Shown: positions 25,671 to 34,843 of the stretch, piece by piece
Layout of the letters: each line of letters opens with the position of its first letter
How positions within the stretch are numbered: position 1 is the stretch's first letter
Assembly: GCA_963669315.1 (NCBI GenBank)
Contig: OY770021.1
Coordinates: forward strand, 1,674,001 to 1,738,000
Length of the DNA: 64,000 bases
From: SZUA-547 sp963669315
Lineage (GTDB): Bacteria; Pseudomonadota; Alphaproteobacteria; Rhodobacterales; Rhodobacteraceae
Direction: 5' to 3'
Notes under the pieces: model-generated
Seen by the model: only the letters and a program-made list of their open reading frames with translations
The model's database searches: none
What the model was told of the DNA's origin: nothing
Position numbers and translations under genes: made by a program

Positions 25671-26459
25671 TCAAATATCGAAGGTTGCGAACACCGGCGC
25701 GTGGTCCGAGGGCTTCTCCCACCCGCGCGCCGCTCTTAGCACCCGACTGTCTGAGGCGCGCTCCGCGACCTCCGGCGTCGCCCAAACATGGTCCAGCCTG
25801 CGGCCCCGGTCAGACGCCTCCCAATCCTTCGCCCGGTAGGACCACCAGCTATAGAGCTTGCCTTCGGGGATGTCCGCACGGGTCACATCCACCCATCCGG
25901 CCGCTTCCTGCGCAGCCGTGAATTTCTCCACTTCGATCGGCGTGTGACTGACGACTTTCAGAAGCTGTTTGTGCGACCAGACGTCGTCCTCTCGCGGCGC
26001 GATGTTCAGGTCGCCGACCAGAATAGCATCGCGGCTTTTCGCGGATGCGCTCCAATCGCGCACCTCATCGACGAAACGCAACTTGTGATCGAATTTCGGG
26101 TTCTTTTCGACGTCCGGAACATCGCCGCCCGCAGGGATGTAGAAATTGTGGATCTCGACCCCATTTTCCAGCTTCGCCGAGACGTGGCGCGCATCGCCCT
26201 TGCCGCACCAATCCACATGCGGCACCTCAGTCATCGGCAGGCGGGAGAGAATCGCCACGCCGTTATAGCCCTTCTCTCCGCGGGCGATCATGGTCTCGTA
26301 GCCAAGCGCGGCGAAATTCTCTGTGGGAATCTTCTCCACCGTTGATTTGGTCTCTTGCAGGCAGAGGACGTCCGGCGCCTCCTCCTCAAGAAGCTTGAGC
26401 ACGATCGGCTCGCGCAGACGGACGGAGTTGATGTTCCAGGTGCAGACGGAGACAGGCAT
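25671..26459 (-). CDS. xthA: Exodeoxyribonuclease III (AP endonuclease XthA)
   Basis: The 262-residue enzyme of the exo III/EEP family cuts abasic sites and removes 3' blocks in base-excision repair. Motifs: TWNINSVR at the start (Asn), LQETKS (metal Glu), GDLNIAPREDDVW (catalytic Asp/Asn), LDHVWAT and the terminal SDHAPV (His). Length and all active-site residues fit. It lies downstream of the cenR-like regulator on the same strand. Confidence 0.94.
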   Translation of the reverse strand: MPVSVCTWNINSVRLREPIVLKLLEEEAPDVLCLQETKSTVEKIPTENFAALGYETMIARGEKGYNGVAILSRLPMTEVPHVDWCGKGDARHVSAKLENGVEIHNFYIPAGGDVPDVEKNPKFDHKLRFVDEVRDWSASAKSRDAILVGDLNIAPREDDVWSHKQLLKVVSHTPIEVEKFTAAQEAAGWVDVTRADIPEGKLYSWWSYRAKDWEASDRGRRLDHVWATPEVAERASDSRVLRAARGWEKPSDHAPVFATFDI

Positions 26460-26535
26460 CGAATCCTCGGCGGCTTAAGAAAAAGGGCGCGCCGAACATG
26501 GCGCGCCGCCGTCCGAAAGAAAAGCGCGGAATCCG

Positions 26536-27222
26536 TCAGACCGCCAGCCGATAGCCGCCCGATTCAGTGACCAGTAACCGCGCGTTCGACGGGTCCGGCT
26601 CAATTTTCTGGCGCAGGCGGTAGATATGCGTCTCCAGCGTGTGGGTCGTGACCCCGGCGTTGTATCCCCAGACCTCATGCAACAACACGTCACGGCCGAC
26701 CACGCCGTCAGTGGCGCGGTAAAGATATTTCAGAATGTTGGTCTCTTTTTCAGTCAGGCGAACCTTTTTTCCTTCTTCATCGACCAGCATCTTCATCGCC
26801 GGGCGGAAGCTGTAGGGACCGACGGTGAAGACCGCGTCCTCCGACTGTTCGTGTTGGCGAAGCTGGGCGCGAATGCGGGCCAGCAGCACTGCGAACTTGA
26901 ACGGCTTGGACACATAGTCGTTGGCGCCGGCGTCGAGTCCCAGAATCGTGTCCGCATCGGTCGTATGGCCGGTCAACATGACCACCGGGCACTTAACCCC
27001 CGCCTTACGCATCAGGCGGCAGACCTCTCGCCCGTCCATGTCCGGCAAACCGACATCCAGAATGACAAGGTCGTGCAGCTCCGCCTTCGCCTTCTCGATG
27101 CCAATGGCGCCGGTTTCGGCCTCAAACACGTCGAACTCTTCAGTCAGTATCAACTGATCGGCCAAGGCCTCTCGAAGGTCAGCGTCGTCATCAATAAGCA
27201 GGATTTTCTTAAGGGCGGTCAT
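26536..27222 (-). CDS. cenR: OmpR-family response regulator, CenR-like
   Basis: The 228-residue protein has a receiver domain with acidic pocket DDD at 11-13, phospho-acceptor Asp56 (VILDVGLPDMDG) and the Lys in VSKPF. A winged-helix OmpR DNA-binding domain follows (LTEKETNILKYLYR, then THTLETHIYRLRQKIEPDP). The overall sequence strongly resembles CenR, an essential alphaproteobacterial regulator of envelope integrity that works with CenK in Caulobacter. No sensor kinase gene is adjacent, which is normal for cenR. The symbol is inferred from recall, not from a search. It is transcribed divergently from ribA. Confidence 0.82.
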   Translation of the reverse strand: MTALKKILLIDDDADLREALADQLILTEEFDVFEAETGAIGIEKAKAELHDLVILDVGLPDMDGREVCRLMRKAGVKCPVVMLTGHTTDADTILGLDAGANDYVSKPFKFAVLLARIRAQLRQHEQSEDAVFTVGPYSFRPAMKMLVDEEGKKVRLTEKETNILKYLYRATDGVVGRDVLLHEVWGYNAGVTTHTLETHIYRLRQKIEPDPSNARLLVTESGGYRLAV

Positions 27223-27408
27223 GGGCGTCCTCCGGCGATAGCGTTATCTTGGCTGAGGCGTAGATGGCCGCAATCACGTTTCGATCAAGCATTCGATGCA
27301 TCAGGTTACAATCCCTCACGCACGTGTTAGCGCCAATGGCGAAATGTTTCACATCGCGCCAGGCGGGGCGGGGCGATATGGTGCGCGCCTGAGCAACGGC
27401 GGAAACGC

Positions 27409-28512
27409 ATGACAGAATGGCTGACAGCTGAAGAACGCGCGGCGCGCGCAAGGGCGGATCTTCGGATTGGCGCACCGCTTGTTCTGTGGGACGACGCGCG
27501 GGATCTCGGCGCCGTCGCATTGTCGGCGGAGCTAGCCACGGATGCGAAGCTGGCCCGGTTGCGCGCGCTGGGCGAGGTGGATCTCGCCATCTCGGCGCGG
27601 CGGGCGGAGACGTTGCGAGCCGCCGCATATGACGGCGATATCGCGCGGGTCGCCATGCGCTCGGATACGGGCGCTGACTGGGTCCGCGACGTCGCCGACC
27701 CGGCGCGCGATCTCGCCTCTCCCATGAAAGGACCGTTCCAGACCCAGCGCGGCGGCGACGCGTCGCTGCATCGTCTGGCGATCGCTCTGACCAAGGGCGC
27801 ACGCCTGTTGCCTGCGGCGCTCGTCGTCCCCCTGCCCTCTGCGAGGGCTGCGCGGGAGATGGTTCTTTCGGACGCTCTGACCGGTCTTGCGGTGGACGAC
27901 GCGGCCGAGGCTGAGGCCGCGGCGATCAGGCTGGTTCCCGTCGCTGCAGCGCTCGTGCCGCTGTCGTTCTCAGAAGCGGGGCGGGTTCACGTGTTCCGCC
28001 CCTCTGATGGCGGTGAAGAGCACTACGCGGTCGAGATTGGATCGCCGAATCGCGCCGAGCCCGTGTTGACGCGTCTGCATTCGGCCTGCTTCACCGGCGA
28101 CCTGTTCGAGAGCCTGAAATGCGATTGCGGCCCGCAGCTGCACGCCGCGATGCGCCAGATCGCCGAATCCGGATCGGGCGTGCTTCTCTACCTCAATCAG
28201 GAAGGACGTGGCATCGGCCACGCCAACAAGATGCGCGCCTATTCCTTGCAGGATCAGGGATTCGACACGGTCGAAGCGAACCACCGGCTAGGCTTCGAGG
28301 ACGACGAGCGAGACTTCCGCATCGGCGCGGAGATTCTGAAGGCGCTCGGCTTCTCCTCGGCTCGGTTGATGACCAACAATCCCAAGAAGGTGGAGGGGCT
28401 CAGCGGCTGCGGTGTAGAGGTGGCCCAACGCGTACCGCTAGCGGTCGGAGAGAACCCGCACAATGTCGAATATCTGAAGACCAAGTCGAAAAAGAGCGGG
28501 CATCTGCTGTGA
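27409..28512 (+). CDS. ribA: GTP cyclohydrolase II (RibA) with divergent N-terminal domain
   Basis: RibA opens GTP to the first intermediate of riboflavin synthesis. The C-terminal half (about 175-367) has the zinc cysteines in CFTGDLFESLKCDCG, the LNQEGRGIGHANKMRAY catalytic segment and the LMTNNPKK end. The N-terminal 170 residues look like a degenerate RibB-related extension seen in alphaproteobacterial RibA; the DHBP-synthase acidic motif is not evident, so it is likely monofunctional. The stop overlaps the GTG start of the L,D-transpeptidase. Confidence 0.9.
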   Translation: MTEWLTAEERAARARADLRIGAPLVLWDDARDLGAVALSAELATDAKLARLRALGEVDLAISARRAETLRAAAYDGDIARVAMRSDTGADWVRDVADPARDLASPMKGPFQTQRGGDASLHRLAIALTKGARLLPAALVVPLPSARAAREMVLSDALTGLAVDDAAEAEAAAIRLVPVAAALVPLSFSEAGRVHVFRPSDGGEEHYAVEIGSPNRAEPVLTRLHSACFTGDLFESLKCDCGPQLHAAMRQIAESGSGVLLYLNQEGRGIGHANKMRAYSLQDQGFDTVEANHRLGFEDDERDFRIGAEILKALGFSSARLMTNNPKKVEGLSGCGVEVAQRVPLAVGENPHNVEYLKTKSKKSGHLL

Positions 28513-29009
28513 TTCCGCGAGCCAGTGATCTGGTGGTGACGCGCTGGGGCGCACGATTCCGAGGGCGGCGCTTTCCCTGCGCTGTCGGACGGGGCGGGAT
28601 TTCTACGGATAAGCGCGAAGGCGACAGCGCGACTCCGGTAGGCGATATGGTGCTAGAGGCTGTGCTCTGCCGTGAAGATCGGGTGCGGCGGAGGCAAGGC
28701 TGGGCGCCGACCCGCCTGTGGATGGAATGGTGCGACGACCCTGCGGATACGCGCTACAACCGGCTGATCCGGCGGGCTGGCGCAGGCGGCGTCGAGCGCC
28801 TCTGCCGCTCTGATCACCTCTACGATGTCATTGGTGTACTCGACTGGAATCGCGATCAACCGGAACCCGGTCGGGGTTCCGCCATTTTCCTGCATATCTG
28901 GCGCGGTCCGCGCCGCGCCACAGAGGGCTGCGTCGCATTCCGAAAGCGCGATCTTTTGTGGATTCTTGATCGTTGGGGACCGCGTAGCAGGGTGATCGTG
29001 CGCGGCTAG
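28509..29009 (+). CDS. YkuD-family L,D-transpeptidase catalytic-domain protein
   Basis: The 166-residue product shows the YkuD core. VGRGGISTDKREGDSATPVG comes first, then IFLHIWRGP and the active-site loop ATEGCVAF with the nucleophile Cys. These enzymes make 3-3 crosslinks or attach proteins to peptidoglycan. No signal peptide or membrane helix is present at the N-terminus, an oddity for a periplasmic activity shared by some members of this short subfamily. The GTG start at 28509 overlaps the ribA stop as GTGA. The end overlaps the convergent yggS stop by 4 bases (CTAG). Confidence 0.82.
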   Translation: MIPRASDLVVTRWGARFRGRRFPCAVGRGGISTDKREGDSATPVGDMVLEAVLCREDRVRRRQGWAPTRLWMEWCDDPADTRYNRLIRRAGAGGVERLCRSDHLYDVIGVLDWNRDQPEPGRGSAIFLHIWRGPRRATEGCVAFRKRDLLWILDRWGPRSRVIVRG

Positions 29010-29668
29010 ACCTTCGACGGATCCCGCGCGCCGAACACGGCGGACCCGACGCGGACATAGGTCGCGCCGAAAGCGATGGCGGTGCGGAAATCTCCGCTCA
29101 TGCCCATGCTGAGCTCGGCCAGACCGTTGCGTTCAGCGAGTTTCGCCAGCAACGCGAAATGCAGCGCCGGCTCCTCATCGATCGGCGGGATACACATCAG
29201 CCCTTTCAGGGGCAGTTTCAGTTCATCCCGACAAAGCACGACCAAGTCGTCCAGCTCTCCGGTCGCGACGCCAGCTTTTTGCGGCTCGTCGCCGGTGTTC
29301 ACCTGAATGAATATCGGAGGGCAGGTTTCAAGCTCAGCCGCGACATCCGCGATTTTCCGCGCCAGTTTTGGCCGGTCTACGCTCTCGATGACATCAAAGA
29401 GCGCCATCGCCTGCCGGGTCTTATTGGTCTGTAAAGGCCCGATCAGGTGCAGCTCGACATTCGGGAAACGCTCCTTCAGCGCTGGCCATTTGCCAACAGC
29501 TTCCTGCACGCGATTCTCACCGAACAATCGATACCCGGCCTCCAGAGCCGCTTCGATTCGCGCGAGCGGCTGTACTTTTGATACGGCGATCAGACGGGTC
29601 GATCCCTCCTCGCGGCCGGTTTCTCGCTCGGCGTCTGCGATTTCCTCAAGAACGGCTGAAAGCGACAT
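29006..29668 (-). CDS. yggS: YggS/PLPBP family PLP homeostasis protein
   Basis: The 220-residue alanine-racemase-like single-domain protein binds pyridoxal phosphate through the Lys in LIAVSKVQP. Further family markers are FGENRVQEA, HLIGPLQTNK, FIQVNTGDEPQKAG and the C-terminal LSMGMSGDF followed by VRVGSAVFGAR. It buffers PLP and keeps amino-acid pools balanced rather than catalysing a reaction. The ATG at 29668 matches the family start; the frame continues upstream to 29839 without conservation. Confidence 0.92.
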   Translation of the reverse strand: MSLSAVLEEIADAERETGREEGSTRLIAVSKVQPLARIEAALEAGYRLFGENRVQEAVGKWPALKERFPNVELHLIGPLQTNKTRQAMALFDVIESVDRPKLARKIADVAAELETCPPIFIQVNTGDEPQKAGVATGELDDLVVLCRDELKLPLKGLMCIPPIDEEPALHFALLAKLAERNGLAELSMGMSGDFRTAIAFGATYVRVGSAVFGARDPSKV

Positions 29669-29987
29669 GCGTGTTGACCCCGTTTCGTCTTTCGTCACCA
29701 GAGCAAGGTAACAGCATGTTGCGCAAACGAAAGCTGCGCCACGAGAAGGCCGGTCGCACCCATATTTCAGCCGCATTCCTTCACGATGCTCGACGCGCCG
29801 CTCCGGACCAGACTTGCCCATTCGAGCGTCGAATGGCATTAGTGAAGCGATCGGGCCTTTAGGTCAATCTGATTGACTTATTTGGGGGTTGGTGGATTCC
29901 ATATGGGAAATCTGGCTATCCCCAGAGACCGCGTTCAACCCATTCCGCCTGCAGGAATTGAATTGGCGCAACGATGAGGATGACAAC
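29669..29987. other. Divergent non-coding region between yggS and the DUF3576 lipoprotein gene
   Basis: These 319 bases hold no convincing gene. They must contain the yggS promoter (minus) and the promoter of the DUF3576-leuS run (plus). A perfect 7-1-7 inverted repeat lies at 29863-29877, listed separately. Confidence 0.4.
29863..29877. promoter_or_regulatory. Operator-like palindrome GTCAATC-T-GATTGAC
   Basis: A perfect inverted repeat of 7 bp around one base sits in the AT-rich part of the divergent intergenic region, 111 bases before the DUF3576 ATG. Its symmetry fits a dimeric regulator, but no regulator is identified. Confidence 0.35.
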
Positions 29988-30560
29988 ATGACGGGATCGA
30001 CGTGGATCCGCTTTTCTATCGCCGGGCTGGCGTTGCTGGCGCTTTCGGGATGCGCCGATGAAAAGGCCGGAAACAGGCCGTATGAACCTTGCGATCCTGT
30101 TTATGACGATAATTGCCGTGACCAGCGGGGACGGGCGGAAGGCTCTTTGACCGATACATTTGGCACAGCGGAATATGGCAACGTCAGTTTTGGCGAGTAT
30201 GGCACCAGCGATCCCCTGGGACGCGGCACCAATGTCAATAAGCATCTCTGGATGGCGTCGCTCGACACGCTTTCGTTTCTGCCTGTTTCATCAACCGACC
30301 CGTTCACCGGCGTGATCGCCACGGACTGGAGCGCCGCGCCGAATGCGCCCAATGAGCGGTTGAAGGTTACAGCCTATGTAAGGGCCACCACATTGACGGC
30401 GGATTCTCTGCGCGTCGCTGTGTTCCGTGAGGAATTGTCGGACAGCGGTGTATGGGTCGCCGCGCCTGTAGATGCGGCAACACCACGTCAACTTGAAGAC
30501 GCAATACTCACCAGAGCGCGTCAATTGCGCAGGCAGGAACTTCAAGCGCAAGAGGGCTAG
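29988..30560 (+). CDS. DUF3576 lipoprotein
   Basis: This 190-residue protein has a lipoprotein signal peptide with lipobox LSGC (Cys22). A mature domain follows with TDTFGTAEYGN, NKHLWMASLDTLSFLPVSSTDPF and GGVIATDW-like strands, the features of DUF3576. The family is restricted mostly to alphaproteobacteria and is typically located directly before leuS and lptE, suggesting an envelope role, perhaps beside the LPS export machinery; this is inferred from context. ATG 29988 follows GAGGA by 7 bases. A strong terminator separates it from leuS. Confidence 0.85.
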   Translation: MTGSTWIRFSIAGLALLALSGCADEKAGNRPYEPCDPVYDDNCRDQRGRAEGSLTDTFGTAEYGNVSFGEYGTSDPLGRGTNVNKHLWMASLDTLSFLPVSSTDPFTGVIATDWSAAPNAPNERLKVTAYVRATTLTADSLRVAVFREELSDSGVWVAAPVDAATPRQLEDAILTRARQLRRQELQAQEG

Positions 30561-30604
30561 GCGCCGCTTGACGACTCTGATCCGACTCCGATCACTGCAT
30601 TGCA

Positions 30605-30643
30605 AAACGGCCGCGCCTTTGCCAAGACAGGCGCGGCCTTTTC
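30605..30643 (+). terminator. Intrinsic terminator before leuS
   Basis: GGCCGCGCC at 30609-30617 and GGCGCGGCC at 30630-30638 form a perfect 9-bp stem with a 12-base loop, followed by TTTT. It closes the DUF3576 transcript. Confidence 0.85.
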
Positions 30644-30729
30644 ATTTGCGTCGATTGTCGCCGTTGCATTGAGGGCCGATAGCGAACGTATTGGCGCACA
30701 TTTCCGTCGCGCCTGGCCGGAGGAAGATC

Positions 30730-33288
30730 ATGTCCCGTTACAACTCAGCAGAGGTGGAGCCTAAATGGCGCCAAGTCTGGGATGAGATGAACGCTTTCCG
30801 GGCTGAACGCGACCCGTCCCGGCCAAAATACTATGTGCTGGAGATGTTCCCGTACCCGTCCGGGCGCATCCATATGGGGCATGTGCGCAATTATGCGATG
30901 GGCGATGTGATCGCCCGTTACAAGCGCACTCAGGGCTTCAACGTGCTCCACCCCATGGGCTGGGATGCGTTCGGCATGCCCGCAGAGAACGCGGCCATGG
31001 AGCGCGGCTCCCACCCTGCAAAGTGGACCTACGACAACATCGCGGCGATGCGAGAACAGCTTAAGACGATGGGACTCTCGCTGGACTGGAGCCGCGAGTT
31101 CGCGACCTGCGACCCGGAGTACTACGCCCAGCAGCAGGCGATGTTCCTCGACATGTACAGGGCTGGACTGGTCTATCGGAAATCTTCGACGGTGAACTGG
31201 GATCCGGTCGATATGACCGTTCTTGCCAATGAGCAGGTGATCGACGGCAAAGGCTGGCGATCCGGCGCTGCTGTTGAACGGCGCGAGTTGACCCAATGGT
31301 TCTTCCGCATCTCGGACATGGCTGAAGAGCTTCTGGATGCGATCGACGGGCTTGAGGCCTGGCCCGAGAAGGTTCGCCTGATGCAGCGCAACTGGATCGG
31401 TAAAAGTCGCGGTCTTCAGTTTGCGTTCGACGTCCTCAATGCGCCCGCCGGGCATGAGAAGCTGGAGGTATACACTACCCGCCCTGATACGTTGCTGGGG
31501 GCCAGCTTCGCCGCGATCGCCGCCGATCATCCGCTCGCGAAGGCATTATCGGAATCGAACCCGGATCTTGCCGCGTTTGTCGAAGAGTGCCGCTGCCTCG
31601 GTACGTCCGAAGAGGAGCTGGAAAAGGCCGAGAAGATCGGTTTCGACACCGGTTTGAAAGTCAGGCACCCATTCGATCCGGAGTGGGAGTTACCTGTCTA
31701 TGTCGCCAATTTTATCTTGATGGACTATGGAACCGGTGCAATCTTTGGTTGTCCCGCTCATGATCAACGGGATCTTGACTTCGCGCGCAAGTACAAGTTG
31801 CCAGTCATCGACGTATACTGCGAGAAGGACTCGGAGGAGCGCGTCGGCGACGTCGCCTATGTGCCATTAAAGTCCGAGCCTGTTCGGTATTTACGCGCCC
31901 TCGCCGGCGATGAATTCATGAAGGGAGATCAAGGTGTTGACGCCGCCATAGCGCATTGTGAAGCGGCCGGCGTCGGTGAAGGCGTCGTGAATTTCCGCCT
32001 GCGCGACTGGGGCGTCAGCCGGCAGCGCTATTGGGGATGCCCGATCCCGGTTATCCATTGCGAAAGCTGTGGCCCGGTTCCCGTACCGCGGGAACAATTG
32101 CCAGTTAAGCTTCCGGACGACGTAAGCTTCGACAAGCCTGGCAACCCGCTGGACCGGCACCCGAACTGGTCGCATGCCCGTTGCCCGGACTGTGGCGCAG
32201 ATGCGCGCCGCGAAACTGATACGATGGATACATTCGCGGATTCATCCTGGTACTATGCACGCTTTACCAATCCGAACGCCGATACTCCGACGTCGTCCGA
32301 AGATGTCGCTTATTGGATGAATGTGGATCAGTATATCGGCGGCGTGGAGCACGCGATTCTGCATCTGCTGTACTCGCGATTCTGGGCGCGGGCGATGCAC
32401 CTGACTGGTCACCTGCCGAAATCTGCAACCGAGCCTTTCAATGCGCTGTTCACCCAAGGCATGGTTTGCCACGAAACATACAAAACCACAGATGGCCGAA
32501 AGCTGACGCCGGCTGAGATCACCGACAAAGATGGCGTGAAGGTGGAGGCCGACACCGGCGAACCGATCGTCGTCGGTCCCTCTATCAAGATGTCAAAGTC
32601 AGAGAAAAACGTCGTCGACCCGGAACATATCATTCAGGAATATGGAGCCGATACCGCGCGATGGTTCATGTTGTCGGACAGCCCGCCAGAGCGCGATGTC
32701 GAATGGACTGCGGCCGGCGCCGAGGCGACGTCTCGCCATCTGCAACGGGTCTGGCGTTTGGCGACTGAAATTGCCGAGTCGCGTGTCGATACGGAATCCA
32801 GCTCTTCCGTTGATCAATCGCTTCGCCGGACAACTCATCGAGCCATTGACGGGGTGACCAAGGATATCGAGGGCTTCGCCTTTAACAAGGCGGTCGCGCG
32901 CCTTTATGAGTTGACCAACGCCATTGCCAAAGCGAGCGCCGCATCAGCCGCCATTCGCCACGAAGCGATGGCGACGCTTGCACAATTGATGGCCCCCATG
33001 ACGCCGCACCTGGCTGAAGAAATCTGGGCGCGGCTCGGAGGCGAATCACCGCTGGTCGCATCGCCATGGCCAAAGGCCGACCCCACTCTGCTGGTGGACG
33101 ATCTGATCCGCCTGCCCGTGCAGGTGAATGGCAAGAAACGAGGCGAGATCGAAGTCGCCAAGGACGCGGCGAAAGATGACGTGGAGGCGGCGGCGTTGGC
33201 CGACGCCGCAGTTGCACGCGCCATGGCGGGAGCTCAACCGCGCAAAGTGATCGTGGTTCCTGGGAGAATTGTGAATGTCGTCATTTAG
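30730..33288 (+). CDS. leuS: Leucyl-tRNA synthetase
   Basis: The 852-residue class I synthetase has the HIGH-type motif in PYPSGRIHMGHVRNY, a CP1 editing domain (TTRPDTLLGASF, and GCPAHDQRD with the specificity Asp), a zinc-like Cys set (HCESCG, CPDCG) and the IKMSKSEKN loop. The C-terminal anticodon/tRNA-binding tail is complete. The start at 30730 has GGAGG 6 bases upstream; the frame is open 39 bases further. Its stop overlaps the lptE start by 14 bases, so leuS, lptE and holA form an operon. Confidence 0.97.
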   Translation: MSRYNSAEVEPKWRQVWDEMNAFRAERDPSRPKYYVLEMFPYPSGRIHMGHVRNYAMGDVIARYKRTQGFNVLHPMGWDAFGMPAENAAMERGSHPAKWTYDNIAAMREQLKTMGLSLDWSREFATCDPEYYAQQQAMFLDMYRAGLVYRKSSTVNWDPVDMTVLANEQVIDGKGWRSGAAVERRELTQWFFRISDMAEELLDAIDGLEAWPEKVRLMQRNWIGKSRGLQFAFDVLNAPAGHEKLEVYTTRPDTLLGASFAAIAADHPLAKALSESNPDLAAFVEECRCLGTSEEELEKAEKIGFDTGLKVRHPFDPEWELPVYVANFILMDYGTGAIFGCPAHDQRDLDFARKYKLPVIDVYCEKDSEERVGDVAYVPLKSEPVRYLRALAGDEFMKGDQGVDAAIAHCEAAGVGEGVVNFRLRDWGVSRQRYWGCPIPVIHCESCGPVPVPREQLPVKLPDDVSFDKPGNPLDRHPNWSHARCPDCGADARRETDTMDTFADSSWYYARFTNPNADTPTSSEDVAYWMNVDQYIGGVEHAILHLLYSRFWARAMHLTGHLPKSATEPFNALFTQGMVCHETYKTTDGRKLTPAEITDKDGVKVEADTGEPIVVGPSIKMSKSEKNVVDPEHIIQEYGADTARWFMLSDSPPERDVEWTAAGAEATSRHLQRVWRLATEIAESRVDTESSSSVDQSLRRTTHRAIDGVTKDIEGFAFNKAVARLYELTNAIAKASAASAAIRHEAMATLAQLMAPMTPHLAEEIWARLGGESPLVASPWPKADPTLLVDDLIRLPVQVNGKKRGEIEVAKDAAKDDVEAAALADAAVARAMAGAQPRKVIVVPGRIVNVVI

Positions 33289-33769
33289 CCGCCGCTCGGC
33301 TCTCCTTTTTCTAGCCACTGTGACGCTTGGCGGCTGCGGATTCAAACCGCTTTATGCGGGCAGCGCGAAAGACCTGATCGGTCGCATTGAGCTTGGTGAA
33401 GTTAGCGGGCGGTCCGACTACTATCTGCGTACAGCCTTGCGACAACGACTGGGCGATGGCGGCGCCGACTCGATCTATCGGCTGGATGTGAAAACCAGGA
33501 TCAAGAGGGATTCTCTGGTGCTTCGCGGAGACGATGCGACGACCCGATATAACTATCGGGCGACAGCATTCGTTACCGTGACCAGCATCAAGACAAGCAA
33601 GGTGGTGTTGACTGACGAGCTTAAGGTCAGCGCCTCTTACGATGCGACGTCGTCGCTATATTCCAGCCGCACGAGCGAACGCGCAGCGCAGCGCCAGGTT
33701 TCCGAGACCCTCGGCGAACGTATCGCCAGCCGCGTGATCGCAGGCTTGTCGGACGCAGGCGCCGTGTGA
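33275..33769 (+). CDS. lptE: LPS assembly lipoprotein LptE
   Basis: The 164-residue product carries a lipoprotein signal with lipobox LGGC (Cys21), followed by the family-typical GFKPLYAG just after the Cys. It also has the alternating strand/helix pattern of LptE (RIKRDSLVLRGDDATTRYNY and a late RQVSETLGERIASRV helix). LptE plugs the LptD barrel and assists LPS insertion. Position between leuS and holA is conserved in proteobacteria and supports the call. Confidence 0.9.
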   Translation: MSSFSRRSALLFLATVTLGGCGFKPLYAGSAKDLIGRIELGEVSGRSDYYLRTALRQRLGDGGADSIYRLDVKTRIKRDSLVLRGDDATTRYNYRATAFVTVTSIKTSKVVLTDELKVSASYDATSSLYSSRTSERAAQRQVSETLGERIASRVIAGLSDAGAV

Positions 33770-33773
33770 ACGA

Positions 33774-34805
33774 ATGAAATTGTCGGGAAACAAGGTCGCG
33801 CGATTTGTGCGCAATCCCGATCCACACATTCGGGGCGCGCTGATCTATGGTGACGATCCAGCCCTCGTATCAGCCCGACGCGACCAGTTAAGTTCAACGA
33901 TTCTGGGTGAAGATTCCCCAGAGCTTCGCCTAACTCGTCTGGAGCCGTCCGCCATCCGTAAAGACTCCGCCACGCTGTTCGACGCCTTGCGGGAGAGTGG
34001 TTTTTTTGGCGGCAGGCGTGTTGTTCAGATCGACGGGGCGACGGACGGGTTGGCGAAAATCTTATCAGGTGCTTTGGACGACATTGCGGAGAACGACGCG
34101 TTTCTGGTTGTTTCGGCTGGATCTTTGCCAGCAAGGTCGAAGTTGCGCGCGATATTCGAGCCACCGTCGACGCTTGTCGCACTACCGTGCTATTCGGATT
34201 CAGTTCAAACAGAGAGTGTTTCCGAAGCGCTTTTAGAACTTGGCCTTCAATTGGCTGATGCGGATGCCGAGGCGAGCCTTCGCGCGCAGAGAGCAGATTT
34301 GGACTACGGTGCGTATCAACAGCTTCTCGCAAAGTTGGCCACCTATAAGATGGGTGACGCTTTGGCGGTAACAGCCCAGGACGTACTGGAATGCTCGCCC
34401 CTGCCCGACGACCCCGAGTCCCATTCGGTTGCGACATCGGCTTTAAGCGGCGATGTCGATCAAGTTGCGTGTTCTCTATCGCGACTCAAACCTGACGCGT
34501 CGTCGAACGCATCGTTGTTGATCGCAATGTCATGGCAGGCGAAACGCCTTTACAGCATGGTCTCGGCTGTTGAATCCGGCGTGCCGCGCGAAAAGGCTCT
34601 GGCGGCGCTGAGGCCACCGGTGTTCGGCGACGCCCGAGCTAGACTGTCTCGTCAGCTTGGGTGTTGGTCAGTCGCATCACTGGAATCGGCGCTTCGTTTG
34701 ATTCATGAGGCGCAATTGTCGTCCCGCAGTGCGGGCGGCGCTCAACCCGATGCTGCGACATCGAGAACGATACTGCGGATAACTATGATGGCCGCGAGAA
34801 ACTAG
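33774..34805 (+). CDS. holA: DNA polymerase III delta subunit HolA
   Basis: HolA opens the beta clamp within the clamp-loader complex. The 343-residue protein has the delta fold. The N-terminal segment IRGALIYGDDPALVSARRDQL resembles the inactive AAA+ start, LRESGFFGGRRVVQIDGATDG matches the clamp-contact region, and the helical C-terminal third includes MSWQAKRLYSMVSAVESG. It follows lptE by 4 bases. It converges on parB 38 bases away. Confidence 0.9.
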   Translation: MKLSGNKVARFVRNPDPHIRGALIYGDDPALVSARRDQLSSTILGEDSPELRLTRLEPSAIRKDSATLFDALRESGFFGGRRVVQIDGATDGLAKILSGALDDIAENDAFLVVSAGSLPARSKLRAIFEPPSTLVALPCYSDSVQTESVSEALLELGLQLADADAEASLRAQRADLDYGAYQQLLAKLATYKMGDALAVTAQDVLECSPLPDDPESHSVATSALSGDVDQVACSLSRLKPDASSNASLLIAMSWQAKRLYSMVSAVESGVPREKALAALRPPVFGDARARLSRQLGCWSVASLESALRLIHEAQLSSRSAGGAQPDAATSRTILRITMMAARN

Positions 34806-34843
34806 CGATCAGCGCAATTGGTTCGAAGTGCTCGCCTCGAACA

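Noticed and set aside
27223..27408. Possible FMN riboswitch before ribA
   Set aside because: I looked for the conserved RFN-element boxes in the 186-base leader and did not see them.
27980..27995. GTTCACGTG sequence in ribA as a parS copy
   Set aside because: It lacks the right half of the palindrome, and lies about 17 kb from the proposed origin.
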